The notes beneath the pieces were generated by a model, which saw only the letters and a program-made list of their open reading frames with translations, made no database searches and was not told the DNA's origin. From NCBI RefSeq assembly GCF_001426665.1, contig NZ_LMEY01000001.1:1081179-1145178 (forward strand): 64,000 nucleotides of DNA, read 5' to 3'. Within the stretch, counting starts at the first letter, position 1. The number at the start of each line of letters is the position of its first letter. The position numbers were made by a program, and so were the translations under genes. This document shows, piece by piece, positions 37,088 through 46,833 of this stretch. Source of the stretch: Rhizobium sp. Root1334. GTDB lineage: Bacteria; Pseudomonadota; Alphaproteobacteria; Rhizobiales; Rhizobiaceae.

Positions 37088-39391
37088 TCACGAAGCAAGC
37101 AGGCGATCGATTTCAGCGGTCAGCGCTTTCGGGTCCGCGGGTTTGGACAACACCGCGCTTGCTCCGGCAGCCATGAGTTTCTGGCGCGTATCGAGCTGCG
37201 TGTCGGAGGTCAGAATGATGACCGGGACGGGCGCGCTGCCGGACTGACGCTCGTGCTCACGCAGCCGCTCCAGCATCGACAGCCCATCGCCGCCGGGCAT
37301 ATTCAGGTCGCTGACGATCAGTTCCGGGGCAATACGGACAGCGGCTGGCGCATCAAACAACGTTAGGGCAAGCACGGCAAAATCATCGACGACGCGAACG
37401 GTATGGCCGGCTTTCTCCAGAACAGAACGCACCATGAGGGCATTGATCGGATCGTCCTCAGCCAAGAGCAGACCGCCTTCGGCCGGCCTGTCCCGCTGCG
37501 CGGGGACCTCGCGCAGCATCGGGCGGTTGTCGTTGAATGCGTCACGCACTTCCATTCCTTTCATGCGGCCTCGCAGCACCTCGACCAGAGATTTTTCCCG
37601 CAGCGGCCTGATCAGCCACGCATGATAACCATCCATCTGGTTGATCTGCCGGCCGTTGCGTTCTTCCGGATTGATCAGATAGGTCTTGCGCAGCTTCTGC
37701 TGTTCGAGGCTTGGCATCTGCGCCAAAAGCCGGCGAAACTGTGCGGCGTGGCGATGATCGACGATGATGTCGGTCAGTGGCATCCCCGTGGACAGCGCCC
37801 GCACGGCGGCGGCCTGCGCATCTTCTATCGTTTCGGCGCGTTCGCAGAAACCGCCGAGCGTCCGGATCGTCGCAAAGAGCGCGGCCGAGGCAGGGCCAGC
37901 CGGTGCCATGACCAGCACGCGGGACATTCCCAGCACGTCTTTTCTGGCGAGAGAGGCATTCGCGAGATCACACCCCAGGGCGGGGAAGCGGATTTCAAAC
38001 GTGCTACCTGTCCCGGGAACGCTGGAGAGCGTCAGTGAACCGCCAAACTCCTCCATGATCCGCCGGGAGATAGCGAGACCGAGACCTGTGCCGCCGGCAC
38101 GCTGGGATCTGGCCCCAGCTTGCTCGAATTCATCGAACACCCGAGCCTGTTCCCGCGCGTTCATGCCGGGCCCGGTATCATTAATACTGACGATAATCGT
38201 ATCGCGCTCCCGCGCGGCGCTGACAAGCACACCGCCGGTATGGGTGAACTTGACCGCATTGCCAATGACGTTGAACAGAACCTGACGCAGCCGGGCCGCG
38301 TCGAAATCCATCAGGCCCGGCACGTCCGCGGCAATGGTGGCGCCGATCTCGATACCCTTTTCATGCGCACGGTGCGACAGCATCTCGACGACGCTTTCAA
38401 TCGTTTCGCGCAACGGTTCCGGCGCCGGGCGCAATTGAAAGCGGCCAGCCTCGATCGAGGAAAAATCGAGCAGATCATCAACCAGTTGCACCAGCGCATG
38501 GCCTGACTGGCGCATGCCGGCGAGGTAATTCTTCTGCTCGCTCGTCAACCGCGTCTGGCTGATCAGATGGCTCATGCCGAGAATGCCCGACAGTGGCGTG
38601 CGGATTTCATGGCTGACGGTCGCCAGCAATCGTGACTTCGCCTGGCTCGCCTGTTCGGCGCGGCGGCGCGCCTCCTCGCTTTCGCGGGCGATACGGCTTT
38701 CCTCAGTGACATCCCGGGCGATGCTGTGAAGCATAAAGGCACCACTGGCTGGCTCGCGGGCGATCACGTCGTGCCAGTCGAATATTTTCGTCCCCGCATC
38801 CGTGACGATGCGAACCCGGTAGTGATTGGAGCCGGGGGCCGGTTCGAAGTCGATCCCGAGCGCCTCGCAGGTCCGTCCTTCGGGCTTCAACCAGCCTGTC
38901 AGGCGGCAAAATACCGAATTGGCCTGAACGATCTTGCCGCCCGGCTCGCGGATGATGGCGATATCGCCGAGGGCATCGTGAATGGTGGAGAGAAGCTGCG
39001 AGGTCTCGCTGCGCTCCCAGCGGCTATCGCTGGCTTTTTCGTCCCGGATGCGCCCCTTGGCTTCGGCGGGCCCGGCGACGGATCCGTACCAATCTTTCAG
39101 CAGCAGGGCCGCGCCAGTGACACCGGCAATAGCCAGACCAGCCGAAAGCAAATAGAACCCGGCATCAATGCCTGCGCCGAGAACAGCGGCCGAGCCGAGC
39201 AGCCCAACGCCGGCAAGGGCCGGTTTCAATCCCGGATAACGCTCCTTCGCTCCACCGGGACCTTCTTCCGGTTCCAGCGAATGCGGATCTTCGGCCAAGG
39301 GCGCATCAGATGCGCGCCTGTTGTTCAACGTCCGCTTCGGTGCGCTGAACTCAACAGTAATCCGTTTTCTCAGGTTTGGCAGGTCGCTCAT
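37088..39391 (-). CDS. Hybrid sensor histidine kinase
   Basis: 767-residue membrane kinase. A disordered N-terminus is followed by two membrane helices (about 57-99), a PAS domain (about 130-230), the H-box with H261 ([17 protein letters not shown]), the HATPase domain ([39 protein letters not shown]), a degenerate middle region and a C-terminal receiver domain with D695 in [11 protein letters not shown]. No response regulator is adjacent. The kinase gene lies between lspA and olsB on the same strand, 92 bases before olsB. The signal is unknown. It could pass phosphate through an unlinked phosphotransferase. Confidence 0.9.
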   Translation of the reverse strand: MSDLPNLRKRITVEFSAPKRTLNNRRASDAPLAEDPHSLEPEEGPGGAKERYPGLKPALAGVGLLGSAAVLGAGIDAGFYLLSAGLAIAGVTGAALLLKDWYGSVAGPAEAKGRIRDEKASDSRWERSETSQLLSTIHDALGDIAIIREPGGKIVQANSVFCRLTGWLKPEGRTCEALGIDFEPAPGSNHYRVRIVTDAGTKIFDWHDVIAREPASGAFMLHSIARDVTEESRIARESEEARRRAEQASQAKSRLLATVSHEIRTPLSGILGMSHLISQTRLTSEQKNYLAGMRQSGHALVQLVDDLLDFSSIEAGRFQLRPAPEPLRETIESVVEMLSHRAHEKGIEIGATIAADVPGLMDFDAARLRQVLFNVIGNAVKFTHTGGVLVSAARERDTIIVSINDTGPGMNAREQARVFDEFEQAGARSQRAGGTGLGLAISRRIMEEFGGSLTLSSVPGTGSTFEIRFPALGCDLANASLARKDVLGMSRVLVMAPAGPASAALFATIRTLGGFCERAETIEDAQAAAVRALSTGMPLTDIIVDHRHAAQFRRLLAQMPSLEQQKLRKTYLINPEERNGRQINQMDGYHAWLIRPLREKSLVEVLRGRMKGMEVRDAFNDNRPMLREVPAQRDRPAEGGLLLAEDDPINALMVRSVLEKAGHTVRVVDDFAVLALTLFDAPAAVRIAPELIVSDLNMPGGDGLSMLERLREHERQSGSAPVPVIILTSDTQLDTRQKLMAAGASAVLSKPADPKALTAEIDRLLAS

Positions 39392-39447
39392 GACGCTTGG
39401 CCTAGCATGGCAAGCGTTTTGATTGGCTTCAGCCGGTCTCTAAGATT

Positions 39448-39936
39448 TTAGCGATCCTGCTTTTTCATGTGCAGGATTTCGTCGAGAATGATCGAACCAG
39501 CGCCGATCGTAATGAAACTGTCGGCGAGGTTGAAGACGGCAAAAGACCATGTCGGCAGGTGAAACAGCACGTAGTCGATGACATAGCCGAAGATCAGGCC
39601 ATCGATCACGTTGCCGATGGCTCCTGCGATGATCAGCGCATAGCCGAGATGCGTCAGGAAACGATCGGCCGGCGTCTTGCGCCAGAGCCAGATGACGAAG
39701 GCCACCACCACAATTCGAAGACCGATGATGGCCCAGCGCTCGACGCCTGAAAACAGCGAAAAGGCAACGCCGTAATTGTAGACGCGGTGGAGAGCCAGGA
39801 ATGGCAGGACGGCAACACTTTCGCCATAGGGCAGCCAAAGTTCGACGGCGGCTTTGATCGCCTGATCAAGCAGGACGGCGACGACGATCAGGATTGCGAC
39901 CGGCACCGGGCGCGAAAAAAGGGCAGTCTTTTGCAT
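39448..39936 (-). CDS. lspA: Lipoprotein signal peptidase (signal peptidase II)
   Basis: Inner-membrane aspartyl protease that cleaves lipoprotein signal peptides before the lipidated cysteine. 162 residues with four TM segments. The catalytic aspartates are D112 in GNVIDGLI and D139 in FNLADSFI. The ATG overlaps the upstream methyltransferase stop by one base. The hybrid kinase gene begins 56 bases downstream. Confidence 0.95.
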   Translation of the reverse strand: MQKTALFSRPVPVAILIVVAVLLDQAIKAAVELWLPYGESVAVLPFLALHRVYNYGVAFSLFSGVERWAIIGLRIVVVAFVIWLWRKTPADRFLTHLGYALIIAGAIGNVIDGLIFGYVIDYVLFHLPTWSFAVFNLADSFITIGAGSIILDEILHMKKQDR

Positions 39937-40790
39937 CAGGTTCTATCGTCCAGCGTCAGCAGATGGCGGCGCGCCTCAAACAGCATGATGCCGGTGGCGA
40001 TGGCCAGGTTGAGCGAATCGGCCCGGCCTTGCTGCGGAATCCGGGCAAGCGCCGTCGCCTCCCTCGCAAGCTCCTCCGGTAAGCCAGCCTGTTCATTGCC
40101 CATCAGGATGACGACAGGCTTCTTGCGGTAGTCGATGGTGCGATAATCGACGGCACCGGCAAGATGAGTGGCGGCAAGCTGCACGCCGGCTGCCTTCTGC
40201 CACTTGATGAAGTCGCTGACATTGGCGCGCATCAGCGGCATCGCAAACACCGACCCCATGGTGGCGCGGACCGTTTCCAGCGAAAACGGATCCGTGGTCT
40301 CGCCGACGAGGATGACGCCGGAGGCACCTGCGGCATCAGCCGTGCGGATAATTGTGCCGAGATTGCCGGGATCGCGGACGCGGTCGAGCGCCACATAGGT
40401 TTCGCCTAGCACAGGCTTTACGTCACGCAGGTTGGCGTAGCGCTGTTCGAAGACGCCGACCACCATCTGCGGATTATCGCGCCGGGTGATGGCGGAGAGC
40501 ACTTTCTCGCTGACTTCAAGAACGAGCCCGCCGGTGGCAACCGTCTTCAGCGCGACCTGCTCGACCTGCGCCTTGCCCTTGGCGGCTTTCGCGTAGACCA
40601 AGGTCTTAATGGTCCAGCCAAGGTCCAGCGCATCGATGACCAGCTTGAGACCTTCGGCGATGAAGGAACGGGTTTCGTCGCGCTCCTTCTTGTTGGCGAG
40701 TGCCTTGATGTCCTTGATGATCGGATTGGCAAGGCTGGTGACTTCCTTCACCTGGCCGACACGCCGGGGTCCCTGATTATAGTCGTTCAT
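39936..40790 (-). CDS. SpoU/TrmH-family RNA 2'-O-methyltransferase
   Basis: 284-residue knotted methyltransferase. The N-terminal RNA-binding part ([15 protein letters not shown]...[13 protein letters not shown]) resembles the RlmB/TsnR-type substrate-binding domain. The three SPOUT motifs are [32 protein letters not shown] and [22 protein letters not shown]. The target, 23S rRNA or tRNA, cannot be decided by eye. I start at the ATG of MNDYNQ (40790), which overlaps the preceding gene stop by 4 bases; a TTG four codons earlier is less likely. It is part of a coupled series with the next methyltransferase gene and lspA. Confidence 0.88.
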   Translation of the reverse strand: MNDYNQGPRRVGQVKEVTSLANPIIKDIKALANKKERDETRSFIAEGLKLVIDALDLGWTIKTLVYAKAAKGKAQVEQVALKTVATGGLVLEVSEKVLSAITRRDNPQMVVGVFEQRYANLRDVKPVLGETYVALDRVRDPGNLGTIIRTADAAGASGVILVGETTDPFSLETVRATMGSVFAMPLMRANVSDFIKWQKAAGVQLAATHLAGAVDYRTIDYRKKPVVILMGNEQAGLPEELAREATALARIPQQGRADSLNLAIATGIMLFEARRHLLTLDDRT

Positions 40791-41947
40791 TTCGGCACCC
40801 AACGGGAAAAGAGAGAGGTGGACAGCGCACGGCCCGGCTCGTTGCCGTCAAGACCGCCTTCGCGCAGGATCAGTTCGCCCGATTCCACTGCACCGCCGCG
40901 GCCGCGCATCGTTTCACGCATCAGTTCGTGGATGGAATAGAAGCTTGCGCGGATCGAGTAGGCGGTCAGCACCAGGCCCTTGGCATCCGGCGACAGGATT
41001 TCGCGGCAGATATCCAGCATCAAGGCAAGATGATCGAAAAGCTGCCAGACCTCGCCATTGGGACCGCGGCCAAATTTCGGCGGATCGGTCAGGATGATGT
41101 CGTAGCGGCTGCCGCGGCGCTCCTCGCGCTGGATGAACTTCATCGCGTCTTCGCAGATCCAGCGGATCGGCAGATGGTCGTTGCGGCCAAGCGCCTGGTT
41201 TTCGCGCGCCCAGCCGATCGCCTTCTTCGAGGCATCGACATGGGTGACCTCGGCGCCTGCCTTCGCGGCGATCAGCGAGGCAACACCGGTATAGCCGAAC
41301 AGGTTGAGAACCTTCAGCGGCCGGCCCGCCGTCTCGATCTGCTCCTTCATCCAGCTCCAGTGGGCCAGCTGTTCCGGAAAGACGCCGACATGGCGAAATG
41401 CGGTGAAGCGACCGTAGAACTCGGCGTCGAGAATCTGCATCGGCCAGGTTTCGCCAAGCGCCTGCCGCGGGAAGCGCCAGCGCCCCATGCCGTCTTCGTC
41501 GGTATCGCCGGTGAAAATCGAATCGGCATTGTCCCAGACATGCGCGGGCAGCGTCTTTGGCCACAGCGCCTGCGCTTCGGGGCGAACGATACGGTAAGGG
41601 CCATATTGTTCGAGCTTCAGGCCATCGCCGCTGTCGATCAGGTGATAATCGCGCGCCCCCTTGGTTTCAAGGATGATCGGGATACGCTCGTCCGGCTTGG
41701 TGCCGGTGCGGATACGCACCTCGGCACGCGGCGCTGGATCCGAAGCCGCCGATTTTGCCGCTGTTTTCTCCCCGAACGCCTTGGCAGGAGGCCGCACCTC
41801 ACCGCTACGCATCGCCTGGGGTTTGGATTGCTGCGGCTTGGATTGCGATGACCGGCTGGCCGGTGCCTGCGCGGCACGGCCCTGCACGCCGCGCGACGAC
41901 GTTGCCGGTGCGGTTTTGCCCTTTGGCCGTCTGTCTTTATCTTTCAC
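40787..41947 (-). CDS. Class I SAM-dependent methyltransferase (RlmI-like)
   Basis: 386 residues. The first 70 or so are low-complexity and basic, rich in Ser, Gln, Lys and Pro (SSQSKPQQSKPQ), and probably disordered. The C-terminal part is a Rossmann methyltransferase with SAM loop LNLFGYTGVAS, acidic VDASKKAIGWARENQ and the catalytic-type TDPPKFGRGPNGE motif seen in rRNA m5C methyltransferases of the RlmI/RlmK group. No PUA domain is visible. The gene is coupled by a 4-base overlap to the SpoU methyltransferase and is divergent from the CoxG-like gene. A ribosomal RNA target is inferred from motif and context. Confidence 0.85.
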   Translation of the reverse strand: MKDKDRRPKGKTAPATSSRGVQGRAAQAPASRSSQSKPQQSKPQAMRSGEVRPPAKAFGEKTAAKSAASDPAPRAEVRIRTGTKPDERIPIILETKGARDYHLIDSGDGLKLEQYGPYRIVRPEAQALWPKTLPAHVWDNADSIFTGDTDEDGMGRWRFPRQALGETWPMQILDAEFYGRFTAFRHVGVFPEQLAHWSWMKEQIETAGRPLKVLNLFGYTGVASLIAAKAGAEVTHVDASKKAIGWARENQALGRNDHLPIRWICEDAMKFIQREERRGSRYDIILTDPPKFGRGPNGEVWQLFDHLALMLDICREILSPDAKGLVLTAYSIRASFYSIHELMRETMRGRGGAVESGELILREGGLDGNEPGRALSTSLFSRWVPK

Positions 41948-42065
41948 GCCGTTTCGCCCGTCAGCTGCTAGTGTTCAAAGGCTGCAAATAGCACCGCTCT
42001 TTCTCTTGGCAAAGCTGTTTCCGATCTGCGATACATTTGGGCAGACATGATCAGGGAGGATCATC

Positions 42066-42524
42066 ATGGAGATGCAGGGCGAAGAACGCATTGCTGCGCG
42101 CCGCGATATCGTTTGGGCGGCGTTGAACGATCCCGAGATTCTGAGGCAATGTATTCCCGGCTGCCAGTCGCTGGAGCTGACGTCGCCGACCGAACTCTCA
42201 GCCACAGTCAAGATCAAGATCGGCCCAGTTTCGGCTTCCTTTTCCGGCGATGTGGTGCTGTCCAACATCGACGCACCCGAAAGCTATACGATTTCCGGTG
42301 AGGGCAAAGGCGGCATTGCCGGTTTTGCCAAGGGCGGCGCGGATGTTGTTCTCAAGGAAGATGGCGACGAGACCATTTTAACCTACGAGGCCAAGGCCGA
42401 AATCGGCGGCAAGCTGGCACAACTCGGCTCGCGGCTGGTAGGCTCCAGTGCCAAGAAGCTTGCCCAGCAATTCTTCGCAGACTTCAATGCGGCCGTGACG
42501 GCGCAGGCTGCAGCAAACAGCTGA
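42066..42524 (+). CDS. CoxG-like SRPBCC family protein
   Basis: 152 residues of the CO dehydrogenase subunit G (CoxG) family in the SRPBCC ligand-binding superfamily (GEERIAARRDIVWAALNDPEILRQCIPGC, then YEAKAEIGGKLAQLGSRLVGSSAKKLAQQFF). In carboxydotrophs CoxG helps anchor CO dehydrogenase to the membrane, but no cox genes are seen here, so the role is probably different. A strong GGAGGA ribosome binding site precedes the ATG. It is a single gene convergent with lapA, with only 6 bases between their stop codons. Confidence 0.85.
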   Translation: MEMQGEERIAARRDIVWAALNDPEILRQCIPGCQSLELTSPTELSATVKIKIGPVSASFSGDVVLSNIDAPESYTISGEGKGGIAGFAKGGADVVLKEDGDETILTYEAKAEIGGKLAQLGSRLVGSSAKKLAQQFFADFNAAVTAQAAANS

Positions 42525-42530
42525 ACGGAA

Positions 42531-42878
42531 TTATTTGGAGGAGGCCGGAAGCAGCGTTTGTGCGGCAATGGTTTCGGCGCGCGCGCGGTGCTTGTCGGCT
42601 TCCGCATGCCATTTCACCGCTTCATGCGCCTCGTTGCGGGCCCGCTTGCGATATTTGCCCTGGGTAAACCACGTGGTCAGCGAGCCGACGATCATGCCGA
42701 AGATCACCGCGAGAAACAGGAACACGAAGAAGGGTGCCGAGGCCGACAGGACGCTGTCGGTGGGATTGAACGGATTGAGCGCCAGCGTCACCATCTGCCG
42801 GTTGGCGACGGACAGCACGATCAGGATGATCGCGACCGGAACCAGCACCACGATGTTCAACAGCTTCTTCATCATCAT
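42531..42878 (-). CDS. LapA family (DUF1049) membrane protein
   Basis: 115 residues with two TM helices (about 7-24 and 48-70) and a charged cytoplasmic tail. This is the usual layout of LapA/DUF1049 proteins, which in E. coli (LapA/YciS) work with LapB to control LPS synthesis. It follows sppA and ihfB on the same strand; ihfB next to lapA is widely conserved. lapB is not adjacent. Three consecutive ATG codons allow small shifts of the start. Confidence 0.85.
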   Translation of the reverse strand: MMMKKLLNIVVLVPVAIILIVLSVANRQMVTLALNPFNPTDSVLSASAPFFVFLFLAVIFGMIVGSLTTWFTQGKYRKRARNEAHEAVKWHAEADKHRARAETIAAQTLLPASSK

Positions 42879-42932
42879 TCCACGTCTCCGTCATGTCGCC
42901 TGCCCGGCGCATTCAAGCACCGGGCGGACGTT

Positions 42933-43235
42933 TCATTCATCATCTTCGTCATCGGCGCCAGGATTAAGGCGCTCGCGCAATTCCTTGCCGGTCTTGAAGA
43001 AGGGAACCCATTTTTCCTCGACGAAGACGCTGTCGCCGGTGCGCGGATTGCGGCCGGATCGCGAAGGCCGGTTTTTCACCGAAAACGCGCCGAAGCCACG
43101 AAGTTCGACCCGGTTTCCGCCCGCCAGGGCATCTGTAATCTCATCAAGAACGGCATTGACGATATTTTCGACATCACGGTGATAGAGATGCGGGTTGCGC
43201 GCCGCAACAATCTGCACCAGTTCTGACTTGATCAC
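42933..43235 (-). CDS. ihfB: Integration host factor subunit beta
   Basis: 100-residue DNA-bending protein that forms a heterodimer with IhfA. The start [17 protein letters not shown] and the beta-arm motif [26 protein letters not shown] with the intercalating proline are diagnostic. IHF bends DNA at sigma-54 promoters, replication and recombination sites. It lies between sppA and lapA. An acidic tail (GADDEDDE) is typical for rhizobia. Confidence 0.95.
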   Translation of the reverse strand: MIKSELVQIVAARNPHLYHRDVENIVNAVLDEITDALAGGNRVELRGFGAFSVKNRPSRSGRNPRTGDSVFVEEKWVPFFKTGKELRERLNPGADDEDDE

Positions 43236-43370
43236 TGTCGCCCCCTGTTGTGAATTTGTATGTGATCTTAAAGCGTTAAGCCCATCGGACGGCCTTGTCC
43301 ACCTCTTGTGCGGAGTAGCATGCCGTTTTCAAGCCTCCAAAAACGGCATCCAAAAGGCCATCGCGTCTTT

Positions 43371-44330
43371 TCAGTCGCCGCCAACCTGCCAAACGGAAAC
43401 CAGACCGTCAAGAAACAACTTGTCCCGGCCCAAACTTTCGAGCGCGCCGAAAGACGGAAAAGCGTCATATCCCAAGGATTTGGCAAGAGCTGTAGCGGCC
43501 GATCCGAGCCCGAACGGTAAGGATGAACTGGGCGCCTTCCATTCGATCACATCCAGCCCCTTGCTAACCTTGCGGCTATCGAGGAAGGCGCGGATCTCGT
43601 CATCACCGCCGAGCTCATCGACAAGCTTCAACTTCAGCGCCTGGCGGCCGGTGAAAATCCGACCGTCGGCAAGCTTGAGGGCCTCATCGCGCGGCATTTT
43701 CCGCCGGTCGGCAACCAGATCGACGAACCAGTTGAAACTGTCATCGATCATCGCCTGGATCACTGCCTTGGCATCGTCGCTGGGCGGGTGGAACGGCGAC
43801 GGTTCCGCCTTCAGAGGCGCGGATTTGATTTCCTCCAGCGACACGCCGATCTTGTCCATCAGGTTTTTGAACTGCGGATACTGGAAGATCACACCGATCG
43901 AGCCGGTGATCGAGCTATCCCCTGCCACAATACGGTCGCCGGCAAGCGCGATCATATAGCCTGCGGAGGCAGCCAGCGTGCGTACATCGGAGACAACCGG
44001 CTTCTTGGCCGCAACCTTGCGGATGGCCTTGAACAGCACTTCGCCGCCATAAGTCGTCCCGCCCGGCGAGGAAATGGTGACGACCAGTGCCTTGACCGCA
44101 TCGGTTTTGGCGATGGTGTTCAACCGCTCCAGCAGTTCGCGGTCATCCTGGATGATGCCGGAAATGGTAACGCGGGCAATATGTGGCTGACTGAGGCCAC
44201 CCGCCCGGCCTGTGCCGGAATAAAAATAGGCGGCAACGCCTGCGCAAAGTACAAGAGCAATGGCCACAAGCCGCCAGAAACCGAGCTTCCGCCGCAGTTG
44301 GCGCCGGTCGGCGATGGCAAGCTGATCCAT
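43371..44330 (-). CDS. sppA: Signal peptide peptidase SppA (short form)
   Basis: Membrane-anchored Ser-Lys protease that degrades cleaved signal peptides. The 319-residue protein has one N-terminal TM helix (about 20-36) and the single S49 domain. Catalytic S122 lies in TLAASAGYMIA and Lys174 in SAPLKAEPSPF. Its length matches the short archaeal/Bacillus-like form, not the duplicated enteric one. It is the first gene of a minus-strand series followed by ihfB and lapA, and diverges from lptC with a 226-base gap. Confidence 0.92.
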   Translation of the reverse strand: MDQLAIADRRQLRRKLGFWRLVAIALVLCAGVAAYFYSGTGRAGGLSQPHIARVTISGIIQDDRELLERLNTIAKTDAVKALVVTISSPGGTTYGGEVLFKAIRKVAAKKPVVSDVRTLAASAGYMIALAGDRIVAGDSSITGSIGVIFQYPQFKNLMDKIGVSLEEIKSAPLKAEPSPFHPPSDDAKAVIQAMIDDSFNWFVDLVADRRKMPRDEALKLADGRIFTGRQALKLKLVDELGGDDEIRAFLDSRKVSKGLDVIEWKAPSSSLPFGLGSAATALAKSLGYDAFPSFGALESLGRDKLFLDGLVSVWQVGGD

Positions 44331-44507
44331 GGTCTTTCCTCCTGTTCAGGGGTATTGGGGACAAACGGCCCGGCGCGAGAAGCGCACGGTTTCATAGCGC
44401 CAGCGCGGCCGTGTTGTAACCCGGCTTGAACAAAATTCGCGCCTCACATTGTGGTGGAACAAAAAAATCTCCATATTCGCGCTCACTCACATCGCTTGAC
44501 AGCCAAG

Positions 44508-44523
44508 GCAAATGCGCATTTGC
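44508..44523. promoter_or_regulatory. Perfect 16-bp palindrome upstream of lptC
   Basis: GCAAATGCGCATTTGC is a perfect palindrome, 33 bases before the lptC ATG. It follows a TTGACA (44496-44501) that could be a -35 box, so a protein bound there would overlap the spacer and -10 region. I do not recognise a known regulator for this sequence. Confidence 0.45.
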
Positions 44524-44556
44524 GCCGCGATGTATTTTGAATAACGGGTCTATTTC

Positions 44557-45225
44557 ATGCTGAATGACGTGCAATTTACCGGCGCCTTGCCGCATTCGGG
44601 GCCGATCCTGACCGACGCTTATACGGTCGCGGCGCGCCACTCGAGGCGGGTCAAGCGGCTGAAAGTCATACTGCCTCTGATCGCGGTGCTCATCGGTGCC
44701 ATCTTCGTTGCCGTTTCCGTGGTGCGGGCTTTTCTGCCAGAAAACGTCACGATCGAGAACGCGACAATCGAAAATGGCAAGATCGTCATGCAGAACCCGG
44801 CGATTTCCGGGCGCAACAAGCAGGACATCAGCTATTCGATGAAGGCGACGCGGGCGCTGCAGGACATCGCCAATCCGGACATCATCACCCTTGAGACGAT
44901 CCATGCCGAAATGCCCGTCAACGACACTTTGATTGCCACCGTCGAGGCGATCAGCGGTATTTATGACCGCGGACGCAACACGCTGGATATGAATGCCCCC
45001 TTCAGCATTACCATGAACAATGGGCTGATCGCCGATTTCGAAGCGGCCTATCTCGATATCAATGCCGGTGAGATGGAAACGAAGAAGCCGATCGCAATCA
45101 CCATGAAGGGCGGTTCCATTGTTGCACAGTCGTTGAGAATGACGGATAAGGGACGCATTGTTACATTTGAAGGCATGGTAAAGGTCGTTGTCGATCCCGC
45201 AACCATCCGTAAAACCGCCAACTAG
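44557..45225 (+). CDS. lptC: LPS export protein LptC
   Basis: Bitopic inner-membrane protein of the Lpt bridge that takes LPS from LptB2FG and passes it to LptA. 222 residues with one N-terminal TM helix (about 36-58) after a cytoplasmic stretch, then a periplasmic beta-jellyroll. It is longer than E. coli LptC, as usual in alphaproteobacteria. It is identified mainly by position before lptA-lptB and the overall layout; sequence identity in this family is low. lptA starts 15 bases downstream. Confidence 0.88.
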   Translation: MLNDVQFTGALPHSGPILTDAYTVAARHSRRVKRLKVILPLIAVLIGAIFVAVSVVRAFLPENVTIENATIENGKIVMQNPAISGRNKQDISYSMKATRALQDIANPDIITLETIHAEMPVNDTLIATVEAISGIYDRGRNTLDMNAPFSITMNNGLIADFEAAYLDINAGEMETKKPIAITMKGGSIVAQSLRMTDKGRIVTFEGMVKVVVDPATIRKTAN

Positions 45226-45240
45226 AAAACCGGGGCACAT

Positions 45241-45801
45241 ATGTCGGCCACTTCAGCCTTTTCCTTTCGGCTTGCCGGAACAGCCATTCTCTTAAGCCTT
45301 TTTGCCAGCGCCTCCATGTCTCCGGCCGCCGCCCAGGCGACCACGAGCAAGATGAAAGGCATGCAGCTTTCCAACAATGAGCCAATTCAGATCGAAAGCG
45401 ACAAGCTTGAAATCAAGGATGCGGAAAGCAAGGCCATGTTCACCGGCAATGTGAAGGTCGTTCAGGGAACGACGACATTGCAGGCCGGTAAAATGGTGGT
45501 TTTCTACAAGAAGGGCGGCGGCTCGATTTCCGGCGGCAATGCCGAGATCGATCGCATTGAAGTCGATCAGAAGGTCTTCCTGCAATCGGGAACCCAACAG
45601 GCGACAGCCGACACCGGCGAATTCAACATGACGGCACAAACGCTGGTGCTGAAAGGCAAGCAGGTCGTTCTGTCGGAAGGCAAGAACGTTTTTAGCGGCT
45701 GCCAGCTGAACGTTCAGATGGACACCGGCGAGGCACAGCTCGAAGCCTGCGGCGGCCGCGTCCAGATTCAGCTCGACCCGAAGTCCCAGAAAACGAACTG
45801 A
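45241..45801 (+). CDS. lptA: Periplasmic LPS transport protein LptA
   Basis: Periplasmic beta-jellyroll protein that forms the bridge carrying LPS across the periplasm. 186 residues with a signal peptide (hydrophobic core RLAGTAILLSLFASASM, Ala-rich cleavage region PAAAQA near residue 32). The OstA-like domain has the pattern PIQIESDKLEIKDAESKAMFTGNVKVVQG. The stop codon lies 14 bases before lptB, within one operon lptC-lptA-lptB, often with rpoN behind. Confidence 0.92.
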   Translation: MSATSAFSFRLAGTAILLSLFASASMSPAAAQATTSKMKGMQLSNNEPIQIESDKLEIKDAESKAMFTGNVKVVQGTTTLQAGKMVVFYKKGGGSISGGNAEIDRIEVDQKVFLQSGTQQATADTGEFNMTAQTLVLKGKQVVLSEGKNVFSGCQLNVQMDTGEAQLEACGGRVQIQLDPKSQKTN

Positions 45802-45814
45802 TGCAGACGCCCAC

Positions 45815-46624
<810 letters not shown>

Positions 46625-46641
46625 GGCTCAAGCAGGAGGCG

Positions 46642-46660
46642 GCGGCAAGCCTGCCGCTTT
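46642..46660 (+). terminator. Weak terminator-like hairpin after lptB
   Basis: GCGGCA and TGCCGC form a 6-bp stem with loop AGCC, followed by only three T residues, 18 bases after the lptB stop. It could reduce read-through into rpoN but is weak. Further on, TTGACC (46723-46728) with AATTTT 17 bases later is a possible rpoN promoter. Confidence 0.35.
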
Positions 46661-46833
46661 CGGAAAAGAGCCTTTCAGCGCATCCGGGCAGCCTGCCTAT
46701 TCACCTTATTTGCCGCTGCCGCTTGACCAAACCCCATTAATAAGCAATTTTTGGGCCAGTTGAAGAACCGGCAATTTCACCCCCTCGAAAGATGAGAGCC
46801 GGCTCCGGTCATCAAGCGGAGTTTTGCGTCAGA

